A stretch of 64,000 bases of DNA from Oreohelix idahoensis (taxonomy: Eukaryota; Mollusca; Gastropoda; Stylommatophora; Oreohelicidae), in assembly GCA_024509875.1 (NCBI GenBank), contig JAMPIV010017574.1:1-64000 (forward strand). Direction: 5' to 3'. The notes below the pieces were generated by a model. The model searched no databases, was not told the DNA's origin, and worked only from the letters and a program-made list of their open reading frames with translations. Position 1 is the first letter of the stretch. Each line of letters opens with the position of its first letter. A program made the position numbers and the translations under genes. Positions 1-11,176 of the stretch are shown here, piece after piece.

Positions 1-1388
1 GACTTACAGTCGTAATGGTTTTTGTATAGCAATATTCAAACACAATTTAATTTCGTTTCTCAATAAGTCTGCTTAGGCATGCCTGCTAGGATGTCGTAAT
101 TCTTTTCCCATGGCAATGTCGTACAACACATATTTTTGGCCCCCTTACCTGGGTTTGCCTCTACATATTAATAAAATATATCAATAAAATTATTTATCTT
201 ACCGCAATCAATGAAATATTTCACACAAATGTAAGATTAACTGGCAATCAATGGCACAGGTGCAGATCGCTGTCGCCCAGACCGCAAAGGCATTGGTCAC
301 AACTGCTATGAGTCTGATCTTAATCTACTGTGTTGAAATATTTTTCTCAAGTGGCAGCGTATTCTGGTAACGCGTTAGTTTTATCCCCCCTCCCTCCCCC
401 TTTCCTAAACTATCATTAACCAATCAAACGAGTCAAGCAAATTTGACCGTTCAAAAAAAGCGTCCCGAAAATGTAACTTTCAAAGACTTTCAAAATTGGG
501 CAGTTCCTCAGTGTGTTTGTCTGTCTGTCTTCAACTTTTATTTTCTACAATATCTCAGTTATTTTTGCGTCGATTTCAATTTTTAAAAGTGATTCTTAAA
601 CTGCCCTTTGTCCTCTATCATTCTAACTAGTTTTCATCTAACTCTTCTTCATCGTTTTCATCTATGTAATTTGTCTCTATATTTGTTATGAACAACATAC
701 TTTATTATAAGGCAAGATAATTTATTATAGGGAATAGTATGGGATTTTAATAAACAATATTATCGCCATAATTCAATACATCCATTTTATTTACCCTCTT
801 TATAAGTTATCTAAGTTTCTCTCTTTCCCATCTTTTCTGCACAAATTAGGTTTTAGTTTCAGTTTCAAACGCATAAGTTAGCCTTGATTCTTGTCATTTT
901 ACTCCCCCCTCCCCCCTTTTTTTTCTTCCTCTCTCCCTTTTTTACAAGGCGAGGTATCAAGTGACTCGTTGCGAAACTCTGCTAACGTTCTTTCTAAATA
1001 TTGGTAAGGGTAGACTGTGTGCGGGGTTTAAAGGAAACGGGTAACTTATTTTGCGCTCGTCGTCAAAAGAAATTCAAATCTTGTGCCAGTCGTAGACTGT
1101 TCAGCTAGGCAATGGTGCATAATTTCAACCTTGTAGTTATTTATAGTTACAACCTCCCTAAATAATAGGGCGGGTGTGTATACGATTTTGGGGAAGGGTA
1201 CCCTTTTTCAAACTATGGTAGTAGAAAAGTCAACTATTGTCCAATTCTTAGCAGACGTTTGACCTTGCTCGTGGCACTTTTCAAATATAATAGTGGGGTT
1301 TATAGATTGTAATTTTTCGTTACTAGATTTTTTAATGGGGACATTTGAGCGGGGGGGGGGGGGGGTACACGGAGTTAGTTTTACTACA
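1..1388 (-). repeat. E1 3' LTR (cut by window start)
   Basis: Nearly identical to 19953-21329, with scattered substitutions and small indels. It includes a long G run near 1351-1367 that matches a G run at about 21291-21306. On the minus strand it begins TGTAGT directly after a purine-rich tract. If the 5' copy ends near 19601, roughly 340 bases of this LTR lie outside the window. No open reading frame of note. Confidence 0.85.
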
Positions 1389-1401
1389 CATCTCCCCTGT
1401 T
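1389..1401 (-). promoter_or_regulatory. E1 polypurine tract
   Basis: Minus-strand AACAGGGGAGATG abuts the first base of the 3' LTR. This is the expected place for the plus-strand primer of reverse transcription. Called from position and composition only. Confidence 0.6.
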
Positions 1402-1465
1402 AAAAAGCCTGCACTACTAGTGCAGCTTTATTTTCCGTGTTACAATCCCGATCAAATTAAGTCAA

Positions 1466-1963
1466 CTAGGCTTTATGAGTATCCTGGGTTTCTGCAGGTG
1501 GATGCCTACTCAAAAAATCTGCCTCAACGTTATGCGAACCTGGAATATACTCAATGGTAAACGAGTAAGGTTGAATAAGGAGTGACCACCTTAACAAACG
1601 GGCATTACCATGTCTTGCCTGGGCCAGAAATACCAGTGGCTGATGATCGCTTTGCACCACGAATGGTCTACCATACAGATAGATCTGGAAATACTTGATC
1701 GCCCAGACTAAACCCAAACATTCTCTTTCAATAGTTGAGTAGTTTTGTTCCGCTCTGTTTAACTTGCGGCTGGCATAAGCAACTGGGTTCAATTTCCCGT
1801 CTGGTGAAGAGGACCGTTGCAACAATGTGGCTCCCAATCCCACATTACTAGCGTCCGTTCTCGCCACGAATTCCTGACTCAAATCAGGTAATTTCAATGT
1901 AGGCTTACTGGTGAGTTTTTCCTTTAACTCATTATATGCCAACTCGTACTCTGTCGACCATTC
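1466..1963 (-). pseudogene. E1 RNase H domain (pol 3' end)
   Basis: Degrades the RNA strand of the RNA-DNA hybrid during reverse transcription. The open frame 1942-1466 keeps the Ty3/gypsy RNase H hallmarks: a TDAS motif, RECLGLVW, QSDHQPL and a closing HNVEADFLSR. All four acidic positions are therefore present. It is not continuous with the RT upstream. The frame change is explained entirely by the 37-bp insertion and its target duplication at 1964-2020, which add 47 bp. The ORF ends about 75 bases before the polypurine tract. The domain itself looks functional; the polyprotein does not. Confidence 0.85.
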
Positions 1964-1973
1964 TATTTTATCT

Positions 1974-2010
1974 TCTTCTTCCTCGTTCGCCCTGAAAAGG
2001 ACGGTGGTTT
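1974..2010 (-). mobile_element. 37-bp retroposon tail inserted in E1 pol
   Basis: The 10-bp direct repeat TATTTTATCT (1964-1973 and 2011-2020) brackets a 37-bp insert. On the minus strand the insert ends in GGGCGAACGA plus a GAA repeat. The same GGCGAACGAGGAAGAA signature ends the LINE fragment near 22095-22110. This looks like an extreme 5' truncation of a retroposon, leaving only its 3' tail. Insert plus duplicated target is 47 bp, which is not a multiple of three and breaks the RT-RNase H frame. Confidence 0.7.
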
Positions 2011-2020
2011 TATTTTATCT

Positions 2021-3273
2021 GATTTTCCTTTACCAGTTAAATCCGTCAGAGGAGCACACACAGAGTTAAAATTTTTAATGTACTTTTGGTAAAACCCACA
2101 AAGTGAAACAAAGGATCTCACGTCCTTCTTAGTTTGGGGTCTGGGTGCTCTCTGCAATTTCTCCAGCTTCTTGGGGTCAGGGGTCATGCTACCCTGATGT
2201 ACAGTATGTCCCAAGAATTCTAATTCCTTGCATCCAATACAACATTTTGTTGGTCTAGCAGTCAAGTTTGCCTCTCTGAGTCTATCAAATAGCATATTCA
2301 AAGAGTTAACGTGTTCTTCAAATGTTTCCGTAGCGATGAGGATGTCATCCATGCAATTTGTAATGCATGGGTTTTTCAGGGGATCCAATAGTTTTCTCAT
2401 CATTCTGGAAAACACACTCGGAGCATTTTTCAATGCGAATGGCAACATATTGAATTCATAGTGGCCGTCCGAGGTGCTAAACACCAGATAAGGTCGAATC
2501 TCAGGTTTCACTGGAATCTGGTAATAACTCTTGCTGAGATCTACCTTAGAGAAATATTTTGCCTTATTCAGTCTGGCAAATAGTTGGTTAGTATCAGGTA
2601 ATGGATCCACCTGACTTTCTGTGACAGCATTCAGTTTCCTGTAATCTATGCACAGTCTATGTTCCCCAGAGGGTTTCCTCAACAATACCACACTGGAGCT
2701 ATACGGAGATTCACTGTGAGAAAAAATCCCTTCCTGTAACAGATAATCTATCTCCTCTTTTAAAGCTTTTTCTTTTGCGAATGGGATAGTATAGGCTCTC
2801 ATACAGATGGGTGTTGGGTCTAGTAATTTCATGTCATATTCCAACAAGTTTGTGTGCCCCGGTCTGTCCGTTAACACGTCTGTATGATTTTCCAGAACCT
2901 GTTGAATCTTCTCCCTCTGCCCTTTTGTCAAATGGTTACTGATCTTTACCAGTGCAGGGGTTTCACAGGGTTTCAGGGGGTATTCATAAGAGGTGAGAGG
3001 TTCATTCTTCATCTCATTGGCTATGGCCAAGGTCATTAAATGTGTCCCTTCCAGGTTTTCTCTATCATAATATTTCTTAAGAAGGTTCATGTGATAGACT
3101 TTTTCCTTTCCTTTCTTATCTATCTTGTAGTTAGTTCTAGATACCTTTTCTAAAACTGTATGGACCTTGCCATCCAACTTGAAGTTTGTTGCTGCTGCCG
3201 GGTAATAGAAGAAGCACCTTCTCCCCCACAGCAAGCTCCCTATCCTTCGCTTTCTTATTGTAATATGCAGCAT
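2021..3273 (-). pseudogene. E1 reverse transcriptase domain
   Basis: Copies element RNA to cDNA. The minus-strand frame 3273-1963 carries the linker and then the RT core: RLCIDYRKLNAVT, FSKVDLSKSYYQIPV with the first catalytic Asp, NMLPFALKNAPSVFSRMM, the active-site box CMDDILIA, and LEFLGHTV near the thumb. The usual Tyr of the YxDD box is Cys here, while both catalytic Asp are kept. The reading frame joins the integrase C-terminal frame by a shift near 3165; the codons before that in this frame are spurious. It lies downstream of integrase, which is the reverse of standard Ty3/gypsy order. Confidence 0.9.
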
Positions 3274-3349
3274 GTTTCTTCCTGGCTTGTCTTAGATTAT
3301 CATTTGCGAGTTTCCAGCCAGTTTTTAAGCGAGTGGTCAGCTCGTTCAC
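3137..3349 (-). pseudogene. E1 integrase C-terminal region
   Basis: It continues the integrase frame after an in-frame TAG at 3353-3355. It contains a lysine-rich helix-like stretch and then EKVLLLLPG and GWQGPY, the GPY/F-type module found at the C-terminus of many Ty3/gypsy integrases, where it helps DNA binding. A frameshift near 3165 moves the sequence into the RT frame. No recognisable chromodomain follows. It lies between integrase and RT, which confirms the unusual order. Confidence 0.75.
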
Positions 3350-3352
3350 ATA

Positions 3353-4453
3353 CTAATATGATGAAGTTACAGTCTCTTTTGCCTTTTCATCTGTCCACGT
3401 CCTCAATAAGGCTTCCAGTGGACCTTTGATTGACCGGCCAAATAACAATGTTGTCGGTGCCATTCCTGTTGAACTATGTGGGACTTCCCGATAAGCAAAC
3501 AAGGCAGCGGGTAAGTATCGATCCCACGTGTCAGGTTTTTCATGGGCCAGCTTTCGCAGGATGGAAATGAGTGTCCCTTTGAATCTTTCCACCTGCCCGT
3601 TCCCTTGAGTGTGATACGGACTACAGTGAAAGTACTTGGCTTGAAAGATCCTGAAAACGTCCTCAGTTAGCCTCCGCTTGAACTGTGAGCCATTATCAGT
3701 CAAGATTTGGTGGGGAAAACCTAACCTAGTGAATATTGTAACTAACGCCTTTGCCACATGTTTTGAATCGATTGATGACAAGGCTACTGCCTTTCCCCAC
3801 ATAGAGCAAGTGTCCACCAGAGTAAGAACGTAACTGTTTCTCCTCTTGGTACGTGTGAGATGTCCCACAATATCCACTGCAACTCTTTCAAAAGGGGTTC
3901 CCATGATTGGCATCTCCCCTAAAGTTGCAGGTGTAGTCTTATTCTTTGGATCTACCCTTTGGCATTCTAGGCAGGATTTGACATATCTTTTTATATCTTT
4001 CGTTATTCCTGGCCAGAAGTAATGACAAGCTATAAACTGTACTGTGGCGCTGATCCCCATAATACCACTGAAAGGGATAGCATGTCCTAACTCCATCACC
4101 TTTTCCCTATATGAAGTTGGAAGTACCAGCTGTCCATGCCCATTGGATCCAGTTGCAGCTTTCCTATACATTAGTTTGTTCTTCATATAGAAGTCTCCTT
4201 TGTTTGGAGGGGTATGGCATTTTGGGAGTTTCCTAAAACACGGCTTTAGTGACCTATCCTCAGCCTGTGCCTTCCTCATCTCCTCTGGATGAGTATTTAT
4301 TGAGTTGTATTCCTGCTTCCTTGATTGTGACCTGGTCTGTACTGTTGCCATGACCACTGGTCTTTTGGGATTTCCCAAAAACACATATCTACACCCCAAT
4401 ATCAGGGGGTAGATTGGTTCGTTTATCACTGCTGCTCTAATCACTCCTTCCAC
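3353..4453 (-). pseudogene. E1 integrase (zinc finger and DDE core)
   Basis: Inserts the cDNA into the host genome. The N-terminal HHCC finger is visible as GHAIPFSGIMG followed by CLECQ. The second His expected in SGHMG is Ile, so the finger is probably impaired. The DDE core is complete: VAVDIVGHL (Asp 1), ILTDNGSQF (Asp 2) and HTQGNGQVERF (Glu). The frame ends in a premature stop at 3353-3355, then continues in the same frame. The first residues of the ORF (about 4453-4360) are still protease, recognised by LILGCRYVFLG. Position between protease and RT is the key oddity. Confidence 0.9.
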
Positions 4454-4690
4454 TTAGCGAGTTTTCACATTGATTCTTGCAATGGGAAGTGTCATAGTTG
4501 CTACTTTCTTGGTTGCCGCCTGTATTTCCACTGTTTCTGTTGTATTTTGGTCATGGTGCACCAGGTGAGAACTCACGATTGAGTCAAAATCCAATCCAGT
4601 ATCATAAAGGCACTTAATAGTGGTGCCATTACATACTACCTCTTCACATACAGGAGGATGATACGGTTCCTGCTGTCCAGTAGGCTTTTC
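4360..4690 (-). pseudogene. E1 aspartic protease
   Basis: Retroelement protease that would cut the polyprotein. The minus-strand translation around 4603-4595 reads CLYDTGLDFDS, with the catalytic DTG triad intact. A glycine-rich flap-side motif, PLILGCRYVF, follows about 65 codons later. A stop near 4455 interrupts the frame between the two. The stretch sits between the Gag zinc knuckle and integrase, in the expected place. It is absent as a single long ORF because of that stop and frameshifts nearby. Confidence 0.7.
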
Positions 4691-4749
4691 CTTTTTTCCC
4701 TTGTTTCCTATTTTAAGGCATGCAGCGTAATGTGGAGGGTTATTTTTCT

Positions 4750-5907
4750 TCCTACAGTCTTTTGTATTATGGTTATTAAACCGACAAATTTTACAGTATT
4801 TTCCTTCTGGTCTGTAGGGTGTCCTTTCATTGAATTGCGGGTTTCTATCTCTAGGGTCAAATCTTGGCCTATCATAGTTTATTTATCTCTGTTTTCTTGA
4901 TCTCTACTGTCAAATTTTTTCTGGTGTTGGGGGGGGGGGGGGGGGGGGGGCTTTATTATTTTCTACTTGTTTCCTTTTTGCTCCAGCTACTTCTGACAGG
5001 GCTGCCTGATACCTCTCAGCAACATTGAGCACCTCACCCAACCTCTCTGCACCTTGTTCCATGAGAAATTTTCTCAGGTCTGTAGCCATGGACTCTCTCA
5101 ATTGCTCTATCATGATCATTTCCTTAAGATCTTGGGTTTTCCCCAGAGCAGTCCATTTCTCCAAGTAAGTTTCCAACCTGGCAGAGAATGGGTGGTAGGT
5201 CTCCCCGGACAGTAGTTTCGCATTTCTAAATCTCTTCCTGTAAAATTGCCCATTCTTCTCATACCTAATTAGAAGAGCCTGTTTTAAAAGGTCATAGTCT
5301 TCCTGATCCTCTCTGCTCAACTTTGAGAACACTTCATAAGATGTTCCCTTAAGCCCTTGGGATAATTTCAAACTCCATTTTTCCCTCTCTAACCCATATA
5401 TAGTAGCTAGTCTTTCAAATCTACTGAGTTAGGACTCAACCTCGTCGTCGTTCTCCAAAAAGGGATCTAAATGGAAGTTCATTGCTAAATTAGAGGCTCC
5501 CTGACTGGCACTAGCATCAGCTGTAGATGGGCTGTTTCCATTTTCTGGAGCATGGCCTTGAAGTTCCAGTTCTTTTAGTCTTAATTCATGCTCCCTTTGC
5601 AATCTTTTTTCTTCTTTTTCAGCTTCCATAAGCAATTTTTTTTCTTCTTTTCAGCCTCCAATTTCTTTTCCTCTAACTGTAACCTTTTGATTTCAGCCTC
5701 TCTATCAGCCTCTAAATTCTTAGCTTTCCTATCAGCTTCTAATTGTAATCTTTTGTATTCAGCTAATCTCCTATCCTCCCTCTCAATAAATGTGTCACAT
5801 TCTGAAGTCACATACTGAATCAGAACTTGCCCATCCATACCCATTTCCTTTGCAATCTGCACAGCAGCAGATCTGAACTTGGCCAAATCTGCCATCTTTT
5901 CTGTCAC
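4750..5907 (-). pseudogene. E1 Gag, with coiled coil and CCHC zinc knuckle
   Basis: Structural protein of the element's particle. It starts at ATG 5907. The N-terminal 100 residues are rich in Lys, Glu and Arg heptads (likely coiled coil), then comes a capsid-like region (5371-4910) with a typical retrotransposon Gag helix pattern. A CCHC knuckle, CKICRFNNHNTKDC (about 4793-4754), matches CX2CX4HX4C. There are frame changes near 5600, a stop near 5427, and a run of about 21 G at 4929-4949 (polyproline codons on the minus strand) that shifts the frame before the knuckle. Homopolymer length could be a sequencing artefact. Confidence 0.8.
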
Positions 5908-6407
5908 AAAACTTTATAAATCTTAATATATTAACTAACAAGTATGACTACATTATCATAGGCATGACAACTCATTAAATTCTCCACAAATAAGTACTTT
6001 TTGTTATTTTAACAATGGGGATTCCCTGGGTCTAATTAAAAATAATAATGATAATAAATCCCGGACAGGATCCCAATATATGTGGGGAGTGTTCCGGACA
6101 GGGTATTGATGTTACAAAACTACGTGTACTCAGAGTGAGGTCAAGCTATGTAAGTCCCTGAGTCTAATTGTTGATGATGATGTGTTCTCAGGGTACCTAT
6201 CCGCTACCTCCCTAAGATCTCACTCTGGGAAATATTATAGGAGATTGTTATATGTTTTATGGCTACATGTCTAGGGTAATGTAAGTATAATGATAAGTGC
6301 ATAAAACTAACACAACTGTAACTCAATGAAATTGAATTAAGTAAGACTGGTGTTAAGTTTAGATAATAATTTTACAATTTTTATTTCCTGTCATTCAAAT
6401 CTTTTGG
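5908..6407 (-). other. E1 leader, gag-proximal part
   Basis: About 500 bases between gag and the E2 insertion with no ORF of note. It contains the direct motif GTGTTCCGGACAGGG / TCCCGGACAGGATCC (6052-6105). It also holds a terminus-like CAGGGTACC motif at 6189. The leader resumes on the other side of E2 at 19221. Confidence 0.6.
6189..6211. repeat. Recurrent CAGGGTACC terminus-like motif
   Basis: CAGGGTACCTWTCCGCTACC occurs here and at 62110-62132. Related GGTACCCT strings lie near 14405, 14471 and 60163. It may be the end of a short DNA transposon or a common repeat. No second terminus has been found. Confidence 0.3.
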
Positions 6408-6412
6408 GGCAG

Positions 6413-7666
6413 TGTAACAGTGTGTTTTGCCCTCTATAAGTGTAGCAGGCTGTTGCTTGATTGGTAGTGTTGCAGATCTTACTGGCCTTAGTAGTGTTTT
6501 GCAGAAGCGTAGATGTTGCTGGAGTGAGTGAACGCAGTTCATCAACAAGGTGGGAGCTGCTGTACAGTATTTCTTGTAACTCAAACGCCACATAGGCTAT
6601 CATAAATATTGTAGGCCCTGGTTGGCCGCCATAATGTTGATATTCATATCTTGTCTTCAAAGCGTTGTAGTGTTATAGCAATGGTGCGTGAGTAGATATC
6701 AAAGAGTGCGAATGGGTGTGTAAAGATCAATATAAATAGTCATTTGGCAAAACTCAGGACATCGTAAACATGACAACAGTTCAGTACAGTTTGCATCGAC
6801 AGTTCATCAGTAAGCTATGCATATATGACGCTGACCTCAGTCTATCCCTCTTTCTACAGCTACAGCAAAAATACCCCGCATCGCCAGCGGGTCTTCAAAT
6901 ATATGAGCTTAGTTCCGCTCTACTCTGACTCCAGCAAGTCAGATACATTTTCTAGTATACAGCAGGCCGCGAAATATGGCAGGCCCCTAAATACAGTGTC
7001 CTCTATGATTCCTTGGACATAACAAGGTATGTCAGCATAATTCGTGAGCTCAAACTCTAGTATTCTCAATGGACTCTTTCCCGCCCAGGGAAAAGTCACT
7101 AAGCTGGTAACAAATGTTATTCATGATTCTGGCAATAGAGAAAATGATTTGAAGGATAATTTATCTTGACATCTCTTCAGAATAAACGCCAAAAAATCTC
7201 ATTCGCCTCCTAGGCGCTTAGAATAATATGGGGAAACAATCTTTAGACATCTTGGTCACATACACAGAGGACTTTCTTTCCCCAGTCATAAAGCCAGATC
7301 GAAGACGCCAACACGTCTTGACCGTTTGAAAACTACAGCTCGTCTCCTTAACAAAATGCCTTTTTTAACGCGCCACAAAACTCGCGCATGCGTCGTGAGA
7401 CGCAAGACCCCTGAGCTAGACTCAGGTGGGCGATTTGAAAACATTTTAGGAAAATCTGACCATTCAAGCCATATATGGTTAGGTAACAAGACATCGGTTC
7501 TAAAATTAGACTGCTTGGTAAAAAACAAGTGGGATAAAAACCACTGTTGACTTCAACCCAAGTAAAAAATGAGTAACTCCCTTTTGATCAATAATCTAAC
7601 AAAAATGTCTTCAAACTTAACAGGTACATTTAACAAACTATAAACTCAGCGAAACTTTCCGCAACA
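6413..7666 (-). repeat. E2 3' LTR
   Basis: A 1254-bp LTR nearly identical to 17462-19215 once two length differences are set aside. It ends TGTAACA on the left and CGCAACA on the right of the + strand. It lacks the 363-bp insertion present in the 5' LTR and about 125 bp near 6728. A minus-strand GTGGGGTGCAGTAAAC precedes it as the polypurine-tract position. Short ORFs here are not conserved genes. Confidence 0.9.
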
Positions 7667-8492
7667 GTTTACTGCACCCCACGGGAAAAATAAATGAAAC
7701 ATTTTTTTGAAATACATCCAAGAGCAAGATACAACAGGCTCATAACGCGCGAATGATGCGCAGACGAAAAGTATCACAAATAAATGTGACGTCTAATGTG
7801 AGGCTAACTCGACGCATGGAGCGTCAAGTGAGAATATATCTCAGAACATTAGAGAAAGCATTTCTCTAAGTATATACCTATCCAGGGAGGTTCCACCAAC
7901 ATACACTACAGTGCTGGCAATGTTATAATGCAAGCAAAAGTTACATACATATAATTTTATCACATCAAGTACCTTATCTCCATGTTTGGCAATTACAAAA
8001 TATCATCAAAAAATCAGAGGTGTTATTATCTTAATGTACCGCAGTACAGTGATACAATCACTTTAACAACAAAAGGTTACACCATTTTAAAATGTAATAT
8101 ATGCTTTAATACAATGTAATATATTATATTAACTATGTAAATGATCAATGAAGTCCAAGATCATAGTCTAAGCAGGCGCACCTATAGTGTCCACGTCCGA
8201 AGGGTAAGTATGGACATCATAATACGTCATGGTTGGCAAAATATAAAGATTCTCCCAGAACATCAATGATTTGCTGAGAAAATACAATTAACACAATTCT
8301 ATTTGATAACCATTAGATTTTCTAATATACAGTAATCAAACATACATTCTTAACCATTAACTGTGGCCGTGCAAACTTTCGACCCTTATATTGAGATAAA
8401 TTCTAAAGTGAAACAAATGTGCTAATATATTTTGTTATAGTTAAGAACTGTCATAAGTCTAGATGTGTATCAGGAAATTTAGGACACAAGAG
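7667..8492 (-). other. E2 3' untranslated region
   Basis: AT-rich sequence between the RNase H stop and the 3' LTR. No ORF or repeat recognised apart from the polypurine-like tract beside the LTR. Confidence 0.6.
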
Positions 8493-8950
8493 TTAAGTGG
8501 AGTCATGTGGGTATCTAGACAGTATGCCTGCCATCACATTATCCGAACCATGGATAGCTCGTACCGTGAAATGAAAAGGTTGAAGAGCAATGGCATATCG
8601 AGTGGATCTCGAGCTCTTCAAGTTCTTACTCTGAATAGCTGTAAGAGCTTTTTGATCGGTTTCCACAATGAAATGCGCGCCAAGAAGGAATCTTTGTAGC
8701 TTAAGGATTGACCAGACCATAGCCAACAACTCACGGTCTAGAACCGAGTAATTCTTTCTACCGCATTCAGTTTCTTAGAGATATACATTACAGGATGCAG
8801 AGTTTCGGAATACTCCTGCATTAGTGCCGCCCCGATCCCAGTGGATGAGGCGTCACTACGAAGAACAAACGTCTTATCAGTAGTAGGTAGCCTTAAGATA
8901 GAGGGAGATGAGAATAAAGTTTTAATCTGATCCACTGAAGACTGGCATTC
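8493..8950 (-). pseudogene. E2 RNase H (frameshifted)
   Basis: The first half lies in the frame ending at 8738, with LRSDASSTGIGAALMQ and YISKKLNAVE. The second half is 8729-8493, with LAMVWSILKLQRFLLG, VETDQKAL and SDNVMAGILSR. A frameshift at about 8735 removes the usual continuity. The last catalytic Asp, expected as VLADILSR, is Gly here. Comparable domains in this window are at 1466-1963, 50852-51406 and 59590-60152; the latter two are closest in sequence. Confidence 0.85.
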
Positions 8951-9930
8951 TTGGGACCAGCGCACCATATTAGGAGACTCTTTCCTCAATAGGGTTGAAA
9001 GAGGTGCCATAATAGAAGACAGATTCGGAATGAATCTTCCGTAAAATTGTATTAAACCTAAGAGACTACGTACGTTCTTTTTCGTCTTAGGAATAGAAAT
9101 GTTGAGTATCTTAGAAGTGTTGTGGTCCTCTGTCTTCAAGAGACCATGACCAACCTGGTGACCCAGGAAAGAAATTTCGTTAAACACAACATAGGCTTTA
9201 GAGGGTTTAGCAGTCAAATTATGCTCGCGTAGAGTAGACAGTAATTCATATAAACCCAAATAGTGATCTTCCCAAGAATCACTGAAAAGACAGATATCGT
9301 CCAAGTATGCAATGACATCTGAACGATATGAGAGAATTCGACGCATCATGCGTACGAAAGTAGCTGGGGCGTTCATAAGGCCGAAATGCATGAAATTCTA
9401 TTGAAACAAACCCCTAGGTGTTGAGAAAGCAGTAAGAGGTATGGCGCGTTCAGTTAGAGGAACTTGCCAATAACCTTCCGACAAGTCGAGTTTATAAAGA
9501 ATCGAGAATTAGAAAGTCTAATAAGTAGATCTTCTAATAAAGGCATAGGTTCAGCATCGAACTTCGTAACTTGGTTTAATTTGCGATAATCGACGCAAAG
9601 GCGTATGTTATTGTCTTTCTTTCGAACAATAACCATGGACGAAGAGTATGCTGAAGTTGATGGTTCAATTATTTTCAATTGTATCATTTCATCCAATTCT
9701 TTCTCGACCTGTGTCTGAAAATGAATAGGGATTGGATAAGGTCTGACCCTGATAGGATTATGGTCAGTAAGTATTATGTCATGTTCAATGACATGTGTGT
9801 GTCCAGGAATGTCGGTAAGGACATCCTGAAATTTTTGTAACATAGATAAGACTTGTCGCTTTTCCTCAGTAGATAAATTAGGAGAAACAGTAACGTTTTT
9901 CCATGATTCCGTAGAATGAAGTAGAATCAC
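8951..9930 (-). pseudogene. E2 reverse transcriptase (frameshifted)
   Basis: Frame 9930-9454 carries the linker and RT fingers (YPIPIHFQTQVEKELDEMI, IRLCVDYRKLNQVT). Frame 9391-8738 carries FGLMNAPATFVRMM, the intact box AYLDDICLF and ISFLGHQVG. Between them a frameshift and a TAG (around 9400-9480) hit the palm segment with the first catalytic Asp. Downstream in the second frame comes the connection region with VRSLLGLIQFYGRFI. It follows integrase, as in E1. The sequence is homologous to the degraded RT at 60180-60760. Confidence 0.9.
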
Positions 9931-10029
9931 TGGAAGAGGAAGATTAACATCTGAGAAAGTAGTCTCCTCATCCTGTATAACCGACAGGGATGAGTAATGA
10001 CCATGTGGGACTGGAGAATCGTCCGTCGC

Positions 10030-11176
10030 CTAGAAAATAGGCTGCAAATAGTCTGGTCGTTCATGAAATTCCGTAAGCATGTTTAAATGAAAGGTTTTAT
10101 GCTTTCCGTCAATATCGACAACATAGTCGACATCGGAAATTCTTGAAACTATTGTATACGGACCTTTCCATGCAATAAGAAGTCTGTTTTCCCTAGAAGG
10201 GAGCAAAACAAGTGCTTTGTCGCCAGGACAAAGTTGTCGTAGGCATCTATCCTTATTAGCAAATTGGCTTGCCTTTTCTTTAGCAAATTCGGATGAAGAA
10301 AATGCTAATTTGCATGCTTCGATAATCTTCTGCCTGAGAGCAATGACATACTCATATGAAGATTGTGTGTCATCGTTAATATATTTAGCAGTTATAAGAT
10401 CGTGAAGCAAAGACATAGGACCGCGCGGTCGCGCGCCAAAGACAAGTTCAAAAGGAGAAAACCCTGTATGTTCTATATGCAAAGAGAGCCGCGGGTAAAA
10501 CCCTGTCCCAATCATGAGGATGATCCTCAGTTATCTTCCCAAGTAAACTCCTGAGTGTTCTATTCAAACGTGCAACTAACCCATTAGACATTGGGTGATA
10601 AATACTACTCAGAGACCTTTTAATATGCAGAGTAGACATTACCTGCGACATAGTGTTTGATATCAATAGGGTACTATGGTCTGACAATTATTCTCTGGGA
10701 AATCCCAAACGAGAAAATATCAGCCAAGGAGCGTCTGCGATATCGGCAATGGAGATGCTCTTAAGAGGTATAGTCTCTGGCCAACGTGTGCACATGTCAA
10801 CACATGTTAGGGTAAATTGAAGTCCTCTGGCCTACTTGATCCTAAAAGGGCCAATAATATATATTGCCATTTTCTGAAACGGAAGAATAGGAATGTCCGC
10901 AGCCTGGATAAGTGCTGCATGTCGTGGACCTCTCGATTTGACCTCTTGACATATTTTGCAAGATCGACAATAAATGCGTATGTCCTTACTCACAAATGGC
11001 CAAAAGAAAGCCGCAAGGACTCTCGACTTAGTACGGGAAAAACCCATATGTCCAGCACACTGAGAGTCGTGAGCATGTTGCAGAATTTGAACTCTTATAC
11101 TCTTGGGCACGAGAATTTGAGAATGCATAGACGTAGTCGAGTCGTGTACCATACGCACTAGTACACCATTCTTCAT
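10030..11176 (-). pseudogene. E2 integrase, catalytically dead
   Basis: The HHCC finger is intact in 11176-10832 (HAHDSQCAGHMG, then CRSCKICQE). The DDE triad is not: the first Asp, seen as AIDIIGP in E3, is Tyr (AIYIIGP). The Glu of the GAVERLNRT motif is Ala (GLVARLNRT). The second Asp survives in SDHST. The C-terminal module in 10515-10030 has DKALVLLPS and AWKGPYTI, a GPY/F-like motif. Frameshifts separate the three parts near 10830 and 10450-10515. It lies upstream of RT. Confidence 0.88.

Noticed and set aside
1345..1560. Short ORF starting with a Gly run
   Set aside because: It spans the LTR homopolymer and antisense RNase H sequence; not a gene.
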